A stretch of DNA of 64,000 nucleotides from assembly GCA_003864495.1 (NCBI GenBank), contig ML133503.1:310001-374000 (forward strand), written 5' to 3'. Source of the DNA: Nemopilema nomurai (taxonomy: Eukaryota > Cnidaria > Scyphozoa > Rhizostomeae > Rhizostomatidae). This document shows positions 27,947 through 41,400 of this stretch, piece by piece. The position numbers were made by a program, and so were the translations under genes. The first letter of the stretch is position 1. Each line of letters begins with the position of its first letter. The notes beneath the pieces were generated by a model. The model did not search any database. It was not told where the DNA came from and was given only the letters and a program-made list of their open reading frames with translations.

Positions 27947-30900
27947 ATGCTACTCTCTAGAAACTTGCAAGCGTCTTGCAGGATAATAAATGGCGAGGGC
28001 CAACAAATCATTCGCCAAGGAATACTTAAGGACTGGAAAAGGCCAGCCGGGAGAAGGATGTGTTGCGCGTCAGATCAAAGAAAGCAGCAAATGGCAGTTA
28101 AGGAAGAGGTAGAGAAAACAACAGTGAGAGTAGCGTTATTGCATACACTGATAAGAAGAAAATATCACACGAATAGGGACTTTACTCTCAAACACTCTAT
28201 TTTTAACTTTGATGAATTTTTTTGCATACAAAAACCCCATCTCTCAAATATTAGAAGTTTATGCAGCATCAAACAATATTCTAGTTGACCTGTCACATTT
28301 ATACCTTGTGAAATCTTATTTCTTCCAGGACCTTTTCCACAAAAAGCAAAGGTCATACTTTGATGACAAGGATGTGCTCCCATTTTCAGAATTTCTTAAA
28401 GACAAATTTGGAAGAAAGCATACATATTTAAGAATCTCGCTGACCGAAAGATGCAATCTCAGATGTAATTTTTCAGCCTTGTTATTATGAATTTGGAAAC
28501 ATTAATAATTGGAAGATTTGGAAATATATTGTGGCTTTATCCATTTAAGCATTTGATTCTATGACTTCATATTTTATTAAGTTGCCTTTTCTGCTGTTAT
28601 CTTAATTCACTGTGCCAATGTCAATGTTTAAGTGCTGTCTAATAAATACCTTGTTTTAAGGTCAATATTGCATGCCTGAAGAGGGTGTCTCCCTTACTGA
28701 AGCAGAAAGACTGATGACCACTGATGAAATTATAAGAATAGCAAAGTTGTTTGTACAGGAAGGTGTTACAAAAATCAGGTTAACTGGAGGGGAGCCCTTA
28801 GTCAGGAAAGATATTATAGAGATCTGTGGTAAGTATTAGCTTTTAATTTCTTTTATGTTGAAACTTGGGTTTACAAAAATTAGAATGGCTCAGAAGTGCT
28901 AAAAGCTTGTAGAACAGTAAACATTTTGCAAAAAGGGACAATGTCGGGTAGTAGTGGCAAGGTTAGGAAGACCTACTTTGTCATATTCTTCTTTAATAAT
29001 CCATGATTATGCCATATTCTCCAACGGCCTACAACTGTACCATAGAAAATTTTAATTGTTGTGTCATCAATATGATTGGAATTAGGGTTTGTCAATTTGT
29101 TCAAAAGTTCTAAACTTTCATTGACTTTTAAAGAGGTAAATCCGAAAATAGGGTGTTTTATATGCAAAAGGAACAATTTTAGTTAAAGTAGGAAGTAGAA
29201 TGTTTCAAGTCCCCAACTCTCTGACCTTTCATGTATTGATAAGAGCTGTAATGGACTAACTATAGTAATTATTCTTCTTTTGATTTACAGAACAACTGTC
29301 CTCCCTCAATAACCTGGAGGTCCTTGGCTTGACTACCAATGGTGTGACACTCTCAAGGAAGCTTGAGGCCTTGAAGGCAGCAGGGTTAACACATTTGAAC
29401 ATAAGTCTAGATACTCTTGTTCCTGCAAAATTTGAGTTTATTACAAGACGAAAAGGTAGTTGCCTCTCTTTAATTTGCACTTGAATTTAAATTTTTTCCT
29501 GATTTGGTGCTTCTCAGTTTTATATTAAAGTAGCCTAGAGTATTTGTACTTGTATGCAGTGCTGTACTAACCTGAAGATAGTTGGAAACAACAATTTTAT
29601 GCTTCAAAACTAGGTGGTATGTCTTGAAAAAGGGCAAGCATAAAGCAAAGTGGTTTGCTATCATGAGTTACATGGGCCAAATCATGCATGTCAGACAGTA
29701 ACATCATATAGTCTTTCTTGTTCTCAAAGCTTACTACAACCACAGATCACTGTCATATGAATTTAATTTAATATTGAGAAATAAAGATTGCAACTAAATC
29801 TTCAATAATTTGGTATTGTAAATTTATTGTCTCTTTTCAGGCTGGAATCGTGTAATGGAAGGGATTGAAAAGGCTCTAGACCTTGGTTTTAACCCTGTAA
29901 AGGTACGTGACTAGATTTCTGCAGTAAAATATATCTAAGCTGTAGAAAGTGATGGAATTCTTCCTCCTTCTGAGTTCCCAGAAGGAAACTTTGGGGTTCC
30001 AGAATCTCTTTTCAAGTACCTTTCTGATCAGAAACAATTGAATTACTTTCCATTAAGTTGTGCTCACTTTTATCTAATAAATTTTCTAGATAAACTGTGT
30101 CGTCATGAATGGCTTAAATGAAGATGAAATCTGTAATTTTGTTCGACTGACAGAGAACAAGGTTGGTCAGTAATACAAAATTATGCTTGACAATCATTTC
30201 TTATTGTTCTAACAGGAAAAATTTCATTTATTTATTGTCTTCTTCTTTTTGCAAAACGCAAATTCTTCTCATTCAACTTACATTTTGCTAAACTTTTCAC
30301 AGTTTCTTTAGGCTTCTCAGGTTTTGTGTTGTCCACAATTGAAGAGAAGACATTGAATTCTGAAATTTCAGTTTCTTCTACCTATGGCTAGAAGCTCTAC
30401 TTTTACAGGCTTCATGCCTCAATTGTGCAAAATATTTTCAAATTTTTTGGTACTCTTATTGTGCGCAGTCAAAATAGCATACTTGGATTCATCAATTAAT
30501 TAAATTAGAATAGCTTTAATTAAGCTTCCAGTGAGGTATCAAGAATAAAACTGGCATCAAGCTCCATTTTGTAATTTATTCTGTTCTTTTCTTTTCTATA
30601 GAACGTTGATGTTCGTTTTATTGAATATATGCCTTTTGATGGTAAGCTCTTTTGTATTTCTGGTTAAGCTCTTTATTTTGTTGAATTGAGTTGTTTTTTG
30701 ACTGGTCTACTGTTTAAGCAGTTAATTGTTTATAACAACTAAGTGATTCAAGCGATTTGCAACAACGTTTGTATCATGATTAACTGGGCCTTCGTAGCAA
30801 TAACAATAATAATAAGATAAAGTTCAAGATAAAGATTCAACATACAGGCAAAATCCAAGTTCTCCGATGAAATTTCTAAGAAATTTCACAGCTAGGTAAA

Positions 30901-33900
30901 GTTTTTCCGTGAAATGATAAATGCAGTTTCTGCAACTGTAAACACGCCCAAATTGACACGCTAGTTTAAGTCTACATGCGATGTGAGTTTTATTTGATCT
31001 GCAGGTAATAAATGGAATTACGGCAAGTTTGTTCCATATCAAAAAATGTTGGAGCAGATAACTGCGGAGTTCCCAAGCATCAAAAGACTAAACGACCATC
31101 CGAACGATACTTCAAAGGTACTTACGCATTTGCTTCTTGTTTGCTGCCCGTATGCATGCGTTTTGTCCTCCATTTTCATAGCATCTGTTTAGATAAAGAC
31201 AAAAACATAAAATTTATTTTGTTCTGTCGGACCTGTAACTATGTAGTTGCGTTACCGTTCACTAAAAATGTCTTTGGATTGCCTTTTTCTTTGAAATTCA
31301 TCAGTTCTATCAATCAATGCCATTAAAAGAATGTCATTTCAAATAAAGAGGTTTTTTGTCGGAAGGGAAACTTAGAAGCAAATCAAAGTTTCGTACTATC
31401 AGAAAATGACTGAAGCTGACAAAACAGATGAGAGCACAGCATGGCTGTCCAATAACCACTTTAGTGTCCACCGAAAACTGTCTTTTTGAAAAGTCGAATT
31501 GAAAAGACGAACTCTCTTTCTAATTAAAATGGAAGTTGGCATAGATATGGAGACAGTTCCATTGCTCCATGCGGCATGTCTCTAAATCCTAACCATAAGT
31601 CGCATTATATTTTATGGTTCGTATTATTTCTCGGTATAAGTTAAACCTGATACTATCATATATAGCTTAACTGTTTTATTATATAGAATCTTTTTAAGGT
31701 AAACGTGGTAAAACTTTTTCCCTTAAATATTCACAGCTTTGTTAGCTTGCCTTTTGTCGTGAATTTCTCTTGTGAATCGCTCCATCGACTCTCTATTTCA
31801 AGGCCTACAGCGTTCCAGGAATGGCGGGTACCATTGGCTTCATAACCTCCATGAGTGAACATTTTTGTGGGTCTTGCAATAGACTCCGAATCACTGCAGA
31901 TGGAAACTTAAAGGTTTGTTTGGCATTTCTGAAGGCGGGCAATGCCCTCTTGAGAATATCTTCGTATTTTGTATTGTGCTATAAGAGTCTTGCTATAAGA
32001 TCATTGACTCTTAGAAGTCCTAAAGTTGTATTAGAATGCCACTGCGCTATGCTTTTTATTTAATTTGGAGCCCCAGCCCTTACCTAACAGGTACGATAAT
32101 ATGATTATTGCAAATTACATTGAAAAGTATAAATATACTTCAAGAATGCTCTGAAGTCTGTAAGAATTCTCAGTGGATGATTTTTGATGCAGGGCTTTAC
32201 CTCTAATCGAGAAAACCGTCAGCAAAAAGAGGCGAATAGTTTAATCACTTCCAACTTGGCTATGTTAGAGTTGTGGTTGAATAAGAGTTGGGGCTAGGGT
32301 AAATGCCTCGTTGATCAACAGATAACTTTTGACGAATTTGAGCTTTTTTCCTAAAATTTATAGTGAAAATATCACTTAGGTAATATGCCGTGTTCACTAA
32401 TTTTGTAACTTGAATTTTTTCAGTTAACTTATGCATGTAAAACCTCAACTGGCTAAACTTAAGCAGTACCAAGGCTACCCAGCAGTGTATTTCCTCTGAA
32501 ATTCGTCATGGAAAAGCTTTAACCTGCCTATGAAATTTTTTTGTTCAGGTGTGTTTGTTTGGAAATGCCGAAGTATCCCTGCGCGATGCTGTTCGCAGTG
32601 GAATGTCAGACGAAGGCCTCCTTGAAGTAATCGGAGCAGCAGTTGGGAGAAAGAAGAAACAGCACGCGGGTATGCACGTGTATATAAGTTTGGTGTGATC
32701 AGCATTAGTCAGTATACATTAGGGAAATGCGAGGCAGCTTCATTTTCATACACTATGGGGATGCGAGGCAGCTTCAATATCTTGTTTTCAATGTAGCCGC
32801 GAAATCTGACACGGCAACTGCTAAATTGCAAATAAAATTCATTCAGATCTTCAACGTACGACTAAAATTGCAATCCCAAAGTTATTAGTTGCCCTGCTGA
32901 TTTACTTTTTGTATACATTAACCTTTTGTCTTCTAACTTAAGAAGAAATGAACTGACTATCCGCCAGATGTTTAGATAAGACGGTTATTGACTTATACAG
33001 GTATCGTAGAGAATTAAAATTTGCATGACATCTGCTACTTGGGTCAAGCTGAAAAAGAGCGATATTTGCATTTCATTTGAAATACTGACATTTTTGTCAA
33101 AAGGTATGTTCAACATTGCCAAACAGAAGAACAGGCCTATGATTCTCATTGGTGGGTAAAGTACGTATGCCTCGTTTTGGGTTCGGTGTTTCTCTGTCGT
33201 CATCAATGCAAAAATTTTGTTGGTTTCGAATGAAGTACTGTTGCTTAAACTCTAAACATACTTTGATTAATACGTAGCCTTTGTTTGGACTCAATAATTG
33301 CCAATCACCACCCATTTATTGAGATATTTTAAAGCTAACTTCTAAGCTATGAAGTTTTTCATTTCTGTCGATCCTGTTTTAATTTAAGCTGTTTATTTGG
33401 CATTAGTGTTAGGATTTTCTAGTTATTTTTTGGGGACGTAATTACTGTATGTGATTGTATTTATAGATGGATGTTTCTTTTCCTCATTTCAGAAGATATT
33501 TATGTTAATAAACATAAGCAAGGCAATATAAAATGGACCAAAGAAGAAAAAAGCAAATTTTCTGTTCTAGAAGTAATTGACAATATCAATGAGGAATTAA
33601 CACAAAGAAGTAATTTATACATACAGCCGGCTACAACGGCTGTTTTCAATAGCAATCTTCAAAGGAGGCAATTTAGAACCAAGATGGCTTCCCCGGGCTT
33701 CCAATTTCTCCTCAGTAACAGTTTCCAGGCAACGTCATTTATGTCTTCAAGAAGTTTCACTTCGAGCAGCCATGACAATCGCCTGACACACTTGCGCAGA
33801 GACGGCAAAGCTGATATGGTTGACGTGTCAGATAAGCCTACGACCAAGCGCACAGCAGTTGCTAAAGGGGAGGTCTACCTTGGACAGGAAGTCTTCCAAG

Positions 33901-34259
33901 CGGTTCAGAATAGCGAAGTCAAGAAGGGGAATGTACTAGACGTTGCGAGGATAGCCGGGATAATGGGGGCCAAACAGACATCCTCCATCATACCCCTGTG
34001 CCATACCATCCCGCTCAGCAAGGTGTCAGTTGACTTTGAAATGAACCAAAGTAAATACTCTGTCACTATTACTGGCTCTGCTTCGTGCCAAGGGCAAACT
34101 GGGGTCGAAATGGAAGCGTTAATGGCAGTGTCTATCAGTGCTCTTACCATATACGACATGTGCAAGGCCATCTCTCATGACATCACGATCGAGAGAGTAG
34201 AACTGATTGCCAAAACTGGTGGCAAAAGTAAATACGTTACGAAGGAGCCCAAAACTTAG
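27947..34259 (+). CDS. MOCS1: Molybdenum cofactor biosynthesis protein 1 (MOCS1A/MOCS1B)
   Basis: Mitochondrial first step of molybdenum cofactor synthesis. The MoaA-like radical-SAM part turns GTP into 3',8-cyclo-dihydro-GTP; the MoaC-like part makes cyclic pyranopterin monophosphate. Exons: 27947-28123, 28329-28464, 28661-28828, 29291-29455, 29841-29902, 30090-30161, 30602-30641, 31005-31117, 31803-31913, 32549-32669, 33104-33159 (stop form) or 33104-33151, and 33493-34259. Borders and phases agree. Residues 101-108 are CNLRCQYC (SAM 4Fe-4S cluster), followed by [13 protein letters not shown]333/C336/C350 (CGSC...C) form the second cluster. The last exon carries the MoaC domain ([50 protein letters not shown]). 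The short form ends ILIGG-stop after 406 residues; fused forms are about 659 or 643 residues. The N-terminus is basic, consistent with mitochondrial import, and poorly conserved; exon 1 is the least certain. Confidence 0.93.
33104..33159 (+). other. MOCS1: MOCS1 alternative exon: double-glycine end or internal donor
   Basis: This exon reads [18 protein letters not shown] then TAA (33157-33159), the conserved MoaA ending whose terminal Gly-Gly is needed for activity in known MOCS1A. Within it, G|GTGGGT at 33151/33152 is a good donor that removes both glycines and the stop and joins in phase 1 to the MOCS1B exon at 33493. Skipping the whole exon (32669 to 33493) is also in phase. One gene can thus give MOCS1A alone or MOCS1A-MOCS1B fusions, as described for human MOCS1. 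Confidence 0.8.
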
Positions 34260-35426
34260 GCACTATAAATAAGTCACTGGGCTGTTGCAGAGTTAGTCTT
34301 TTTGTAGCAGAAAATGTATTTGTGTACGCATTCTTTAGTTGATTTTCTTTCATGATTTGCTTTTTGAAAGCAAGGCCATAAATATTTCTTCAAATTTCAC
34401 TCTACTCTTATTAAGATGTTTTGTACATATTGCCATGATTCGAATAGGAGCCAAAGCTGCAAATTTGTTCCGTAACTTGAATATAATTATGTTTTCATAT
34501 TGTTGTAGTAAAAATGTAGATGAAGTTTGACTTTTGTATACTTGATATTTTGCAAAAAAAATTAATCATTCAGATAAATAGCATTTATGGCCAAAATATT
34601 TTATAGAATTTCCTTGTCCTTGTATTTTTGTCTTGCCAACTTTGTGACCGTTGGATGGGGCACTTTGCCCGCCTCGCCCCCTAACAATTGTCGCAGATTT
34701 GTCCTTTTCAAAAGCGCCCATTGCTAAGATAGCAATTGAATTTTGGACGGAGACGTTTCAAAGTAGTGGAATCCTTTGGCAATGAGAAGTGAGGAAAAAT
34801 GTCAGTTTCTTTCTAGAGGGTATTTTGGAACTTGACTTGGAGATTAATTGTTAGATAAACTGCATTGATTGCGTCAATATCAATAACGATTTAATGATTT
34901 TAATAATTTGATAATAAGAGAGCTACTTTAAGGCGAGTTTCAGCATTTGCTGGTTAGAAATCTCTTAGAAAGGCACAATTTTCCCCCACAAACCAGTACA
35001 TTACAACTAAAGCCACTATCTGGCAATTCTAGTCTTTGTGGTACAAAACTTCACTATTGCTAGAAAAAGCGGAACTATTTTTCGCAAAGTACTTTTAAGT
35101 ATGCGAAAAATAGTTCCGCTTTTTCTAGCAATTGTGAAATTCTAGTCTCTTTCTGATTGCATCACTCAATCGAACTTGAATTAAACATTTGCCTTGTCAT
35201 AGTCTTTGATAGCTGGGCGGTGAACATTACCTTTTGCCTTGATTTCGGTGCAAAATACATATAAACTGGTTTTTTCAAACCCCTTGCGCTAAAGAAAGAC
35301 TGCGCAGTATATATAAATTCTGAAAAATGGTTCATAATCATCAGGATCTCAAACTTAGAAGGGAACGCTTTTGGATACTTTACCTCGTTTTGATTTGCCA
35401 ATTACAAGTTAACAACAAGGAAGAAA
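34260..35426. other. Intergenic: MOCS1 3' region, hairpin, NGLY1 promoter
   Basis: It contains the MOCS1 3' UTR, a long perfect hairpin (separate entry) and the presumed NGLY1 promoter. No gene was recognised. Confidence 0.5.
35056..35132. repeat. Perfect 31-bp inverted repeat (hairpin), MITE or small-RNA precursor
   Basis: Arms 35056-35086 and 35102-35132 are exact reverse complements over 31 bases, separated by a 15-base loop. Pairing continues outward with one mismatch to about 35050 and 35138. An 11-bp direct repeat (AATTCTAGTCT) at 35025-35035 and 35138-35148 flanks it and could be a target-site duplication. Size and shape fit either a tiny palindromic MITE or a pre-miRNA-like stem. Confidence 0.75.
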
Positions 35427-38400
35427 ATGGCGTCCGACCAAACCAACTTCATAGAGGTTGTCGACGACTTTCATTTTATTGAAGAATCTAAAAGATTTGG
35501 CAGCAGTTTGTTGGTAGTGGATTTTACTGCGAAGTGGTAGGAAGCTTGGTCGTTGATGCTATGCTGATTTTGATAGCGGTTCTTGAATTTAAGGATTACA
35601 CTGTCAAGATAACCAAATAAAGTGTAACTAAATTGAAAAGTTTTGTTATGGGGATAATTGTGATGCTATCCTATAAAGCCCATTTTAAATACAGCAATCG
35701 AATTTGAAATTTAACATGCTTCAGTTCATTAGAAATTTGTTTGTTGTTGTGCGGAGCCTAATAATTTGATGTCCTGAGCGTGGTATTGTGTAACTTATGT
35801 ATATTTTTGTTGCAGTTTAATTGACGGTTATTTACATGTTGTTTTCTAGGTGCGGACCATGCAAGTTCATTGCTCCCATTTTCAAGCAACTTAGTGAAGT
35901 GTATTCTGATGTGATATTTTTCAAAGTTGATGTTGATGGCTGTCAGGTGATAAGATTGCAATTATTTATCTTTGTAACTGAGTTGTTAGCATGGTACAGT
36001 GATGAAAAGCTGATAAACTTTGCAAGTGAGCTTTGCAAAATTTCTTGTTTAGTCCGTAAAGTAATTTAATTCATCAAGACACTTTTATTAATGAACATAT
36101 AGGTCACTGAAACAAAAGGGGCACCTCCATATCCTTAGTTAACCTACTTTGAAGACTCCTCATTGAGAATTCTGCTTCAACTTGTTTTTTTTAAATAATG
36201 TTATAGCTGTTATTGCATTCTTTAGTTTATTTGTTTATAATTTATATAACTAACAAGTTTGTTTAGAAATGTAGTAGAATTTGAATTGAATCAAAATCAA
36301 ATCAAAAACTAAAAACCTGATAGGTGACTTATTCATGTTGAATTTTAAATTTAGACTTTTTTATTGATTTATTTCAGCAAACTGCCATGAAATATAGCAT
36401 TTCAGCAATGCCAACATTTCTGTTTATTTACAAAGAAAAAATACTTGAAACATTGAGAGGAGCAAACCCCCAAAACTTGGAGGCTTCTATTAAGAAATGG
36501 AAAAGTGTTGCTGAAACTGATAAAAGCAAGGTAAACCTTTTTTTAACTGTTTCATTGTAACTGTTTATTTTTAAAAGAGTCCTGAAGATCTCTAGCTGAA
36601 GGAAAATTTCAAATTGTTGACAAATTGTTATGTGACAACTTAATTTTTAAGCTACAAAAGATATGAAGCTTCAAAAGTACTTTGGTAATGATTTTTTAAA
36701 TCTAGGATAATTAGGGCTATATGATATACTTGATATATATGATCATGATATATGATATATTATATAATATATGATAAGCTATTTCTATATATTCTAATTG
36801 TGGTAGCTACTAAACAGACTTAAATGCTTTTGTTTGCAAGTTTGGTCCAATTTTTACTGTTTACATTTAGAGTTGCATATTTATGACATGTTTTGTTTTT
36901 CATAGAATTTGGTTGATGTGGGTAGAAGATATGATTGTTTCCCAGAACTACTAAAGAATCCAAAAGACACTTTCCTGACAGTTTCAGAACTACTTAGTAG
37001 ATTTGCAAATAATATCTTGAAGGATGAAAAAAATGAAAAATATCGAAGTATCCGGCTAGAAAACAAAATATTTATGGAAAAGCTTTTGCCATTTCCTGGT
37101 GCGGTTGAATGTCTCTTTCAAATGGGATTCACAGAGGTTAGTTCAATGCTATGAATTTTTTTCTTGCATCTCAACCAGATTCAATATTGCAATTTATGTG
37201 TCTATCTTTTGGTGGATGTTTTCTAACACAATGGTAGGCCCTTTGGAAATAATCAGTGCCTTGGTGAGGATAGTATTGGAGCAGGAATTCAATGACATTC
37301 AACAACATGTCCTTCAAGGACAAGGCCTTTGCTGTTATTACTGTTTAAGACAAGGCCTTTGCTGTTATTACTGTTTAAAACAAGGCCTTTGCTGTTATTA
37401 CTGTTTAAGACAAGGCCTTTGCTGTTATTACTGTTTAAAACAAGGCTCATAACATATTCCAGCTGGAAGAGAAAGCCACTCCCTTTTAGCTTTTTTAGCG
37501 TCCATTTGGTAATCAATGGGCCAAGTAGGTGGACATCTATTCCAGCAAATCAGATTCAATCTTGACTCATACAAGTTTCATTCAATTATAAATAAGTATC
37601 TAGGTGAAACTTGCTATGAAATTAGAAGCTGGAATGTAAAGAATATAGCCCAGTGTGATGCACCCTAAATGGAGGATCACCCAATATTTGTTATCATGTA
37701 TGGGGTACCCTTCAACTTTTGTGCCTGCTTTTGATGCCAAAGAAAGCTAGATTCCGTCATCATTATTTATCTTTGAAGGAGACGTGCACTGCCAGTGTCC
37801 AAAATTGCTGGTAAAGTTAGCCATTCAAAACACGAGGAATACTTAGTGTTTGGCATTGGAATTGGCCTGGGATTGAAATAAACAAGCTAAAGTTACAGTG
37901 AATTTCGACATTTTATGCTTAGAAATAATGCGCTCTCCGTTCGTTTCAGCAAGACGATAAGCTGGTTATGCCGATGACGTCATCTCTCGATCCTCTGCGA
38001 GCCTTGCTTTCTGCCTTGACAGAGGAGCGTGAGAGGATTCGTGGGGTGGAGAAGCCGGTTGATTCATTTCCCCCCGTGAAGGCTGGCAACAACCCGCTTA
38101 GAACACTGAGACCGGTCGCACGCAACGTAAGTTTGTCTTTTGTCGTGCCCGATTAGAAGGGCCAATTTTTAGACAGTGGATATAGAGTGATGGTAATAGT
38201 GGTTATTGTGAAGTAGATGGTTTTACTTTCATTCACTGTATTAATTCTCCATTCAAGTAGCCATCAAATAATCATGCGAGCAACCATTGAGTGGGGGTAA
38301 GGGGGTATCTAAGCTAATTGCTGGTCATGCCTTCATACTGTCAACACACTTCTTTTAGCGCCATTTTTGAAGTAAATCTCCACCACTCCTCCCCTTGTGG

Positions 38401-41400
38401 TGCTGTTATTGTGTCCACTACTAAATTGATACCCCAGTTCCCTTTTAATCTGCTTCTCCAATCTTCTTTAATGGAGCGGTTTGTATCACAGGTCAACTAG
38501 CGGTATTTTAAAACACTCCTACATCTCATCACAGGGTAAGGAGCAAATGTTCTATGAGAAATTGCGATCTTCAATCGACCACGTATTTATCTATGAGGAC
38601 TCAGTAATGCAGAGATATGCGTCCTACAAAATACCCCTCGAAAGACTGCAGGAAGAAGCTAAAAGCCAGGCATCGAATGATAACGGAAACGAAAGGGATT
38701 TGCTTCTGTTGCGTTTGCTTGCTTGGTTCAAGAGTGAGTCAGATTTCTTCCTACCTTATGTCATGGGCGCGTTCTACTTTATAGGATGACGTCATATTTC
38801 TAATCAACCTTAAGTATTTTGTTAACAGTTATTACCTTGCATGTTTATAATTCTTGATTGGAATGTTAAGAAGAATATGTCTGCATTGGAATGCTTTCGT
38901 CACAAATTTACTGTGGAATGCTGCTGCCGTTTTCCGTTTGTTCAAGTGAACGCTCGACTCATCAATTTGCTGCATGCTTAAATTACTGTTGACCTGCTTT
39001 TTAGAAAAAACACTATATGTAGCCTCATCCTTCCTTGTATAAGACCATTATATGAAAATGCGTTTTGAAGCGTTAGCATTATATTTATCCTGTTGCGATC
39101 TTTTACAGCTGAGTTCTTCTCCTGGATGGACCAACCTAAGTGCCAAAATTGTGACACCCCAACCCAGTGCACCGGCCACGCCCCTCCCACTGAAGATGAC
39201 CGAAAATGGGGTGCAGGGGTGGTCGAAGAGTATGTCTGTGCCCAGTGCTCAAGTCGTCACAGATTCCCACGCTACAACCATCCTCAAAAGCTTCTAGGTA
39301 TTTCACTGGATTAAACATTTCGAGCCATTGACTTTGTCAAACATTGAACTCTTCTGTTTGTGTAATTGATTAATATGTCATTATCAATGTATGACTTTAT
39401 TTTAGTCAAAGGCTCAACAATTCCGAAGCAAACACATCAATTGAATGCTCACCTTATAGCTATTCATATATTGTTGTGCTTGTTGATTCGATCTTTAGAG
39501 AATTTATCATTATTGCAACTGCGGAATGATACTATGGCTTTTCGTTGCCTGTGGCTACACACCACTTGTTTGTTGACGTGGATGCGTCCTTGTAATCCAC
39601 AAAGTGATGCATTTAGTAATAACAAAACTTTTCTTGCTACATTAGTTCTTTGATGGAACTTTTTCCGGAAAAGAACCCCAATCCCTATCTTGCTAACACC
39701 AAGCAAAATTGCTACTAAAGAAAGCTCCTGCTTTTCCCTTTTTCGATTTTGGGTTTATCTAGAAAATTTCTTTATGCAGAGACGAGGAAAGGTCGCTGCG
39801 GGGAATGGGCCAACTGCTTCACCGCCTGCTGCCGCGCAGTTGGATTTGAGGCCCGCTACGTTTTGGACTGGACTGATCATGTGTGGACCGAAGTTTACTC
39901 TGAACACCAGCAACGATGGCTGCATTGTGACCCATGCGAAAATGTTTGCGACAAGCCTCTATTGTACGAGTCTGGATGGGGCAAAAAGTTGTCCTATGTA
40001 ATTGCATTTTCCACCGATGAGGTACATCATCAATAGTTTTATATTTTCCAGTTTGCTACTCTATCGAATTCACAGACTTCGCTTACTCTGTTAAGCAAGC
40101 TAGCAATCCGATGCAAATATACTACTCCAACTTTTCCCTTTTCTTGATCAAGAGCGATTTTACTTGATTCGATCCATGTCGTATAGGCGATTAGTTGAGG
40201 GATCTATCGGATTTTCTGTAGCTAAGAATTTGTAAACAGGAATTGGATATTGCCCACTATAGTGTGAATTTCTTAGGCCAATGAGTCAAAAGAATCGGAA
40301 CTCATTTGATATAGAATCAGAATCTACCAGAATCATGAATCAAAGGATCCGAGCCCTCTTGATACAGAATCTACTTGGTGCAGCATTGTAGTTGTTTTAC
40401 CTGATCATAAGCTGTTTAATGCTCTTTTTTCTAGGTGATTGATGTGACTTGGAGGTATTCGAAAGCTACAGAAGAGGTTATGAAGCGACGCAACGAAGTC
40501 CCAGAATCATGGCTTGTATCCCTGTGGATGAACATGACGAAGAAGGTTGACCACTTATGGATGCATTTCTCTTTTGTGTATCTGTATGTTTGTAACAGAG
40601 TACGTGCCTGTGGCAAGATAACAGGATTAATCACTCTAATACAAAAGGCATTTTACCATTACATGATTTGATACGATCGTGTTTTACCTATTTGCTTTAT
40701 TTTGCAGTAAGAAAGGATTTCTTAGTTTGTTGTCAATTTCTTATATATAAACTGTAAAATAGTTGGTAATAGCTACAGATGTTAGGACTATGACTTGGAG
40801 CCATTTTGTTCCCGAAGATCCTTTACGCTTACCATTTCAAAGTGAAGTGAACCAACTTACCCACCTTTTCTGGCATTTAACAACTCGCTTCATTACGTCA
40901 TCATTCGAACTTTCCCAGCTGCAGTCTGGCAATTCTAAGGAGCGAAACCGCACATTAGAAGAGCGAAGAATAAAAGAATTGGTCGAGTTTTTAGGCAAAA
41001 AGGAATCGACCACGGGTGAACAAATTGGAAGACAATCAGGGAGCATGACATGGCGACTGGAAAGAGGCGAAGCTGGAAAAACAGCTGATGTAAATTTTAT
41101 GTTATTTGAAATCCTGCTGTTTTGGATTCTTCTCTGTTCATTCACAAGCATTAATGAAACATCAACTAAACAGGAGTCAAATGTGCAAGATTGCAAGCCT
41201 AGCATTCGATTTGATTTATTAGAGTTGATGCTGCTGTCAAGTATGTTTCTTGTGCTACGTGTATGACAGGGGCAACCTTTGCAGTAAGGAATGCTGCAAG
41301 ACAAAAAATAACCAGCACAGTCAAACGAATTAACTTGAAGAAGATTTTATTTTTAAGTACTTCACAATTTCTTTAATTTTGCTGATTGGAATATGAAAAT

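Noticed and set aside
37321..37446. CRISPR-like array
   Set aside because: Units are directly adjacent without unique spacers, and the host is eukaryotic.
37099..37565. Repeat-encoded ORFs ([10 protein letters not shown] / [10 protein letters not shown])
   Set aside because: Produced by the 30-bp minisatellite inside an NGLY1 intron.
40763..41266. 167-codon plus-strand ORF in NGLY1
   Set aside because: Only 40919-41089 is the real exon; the rest is intron read-through.
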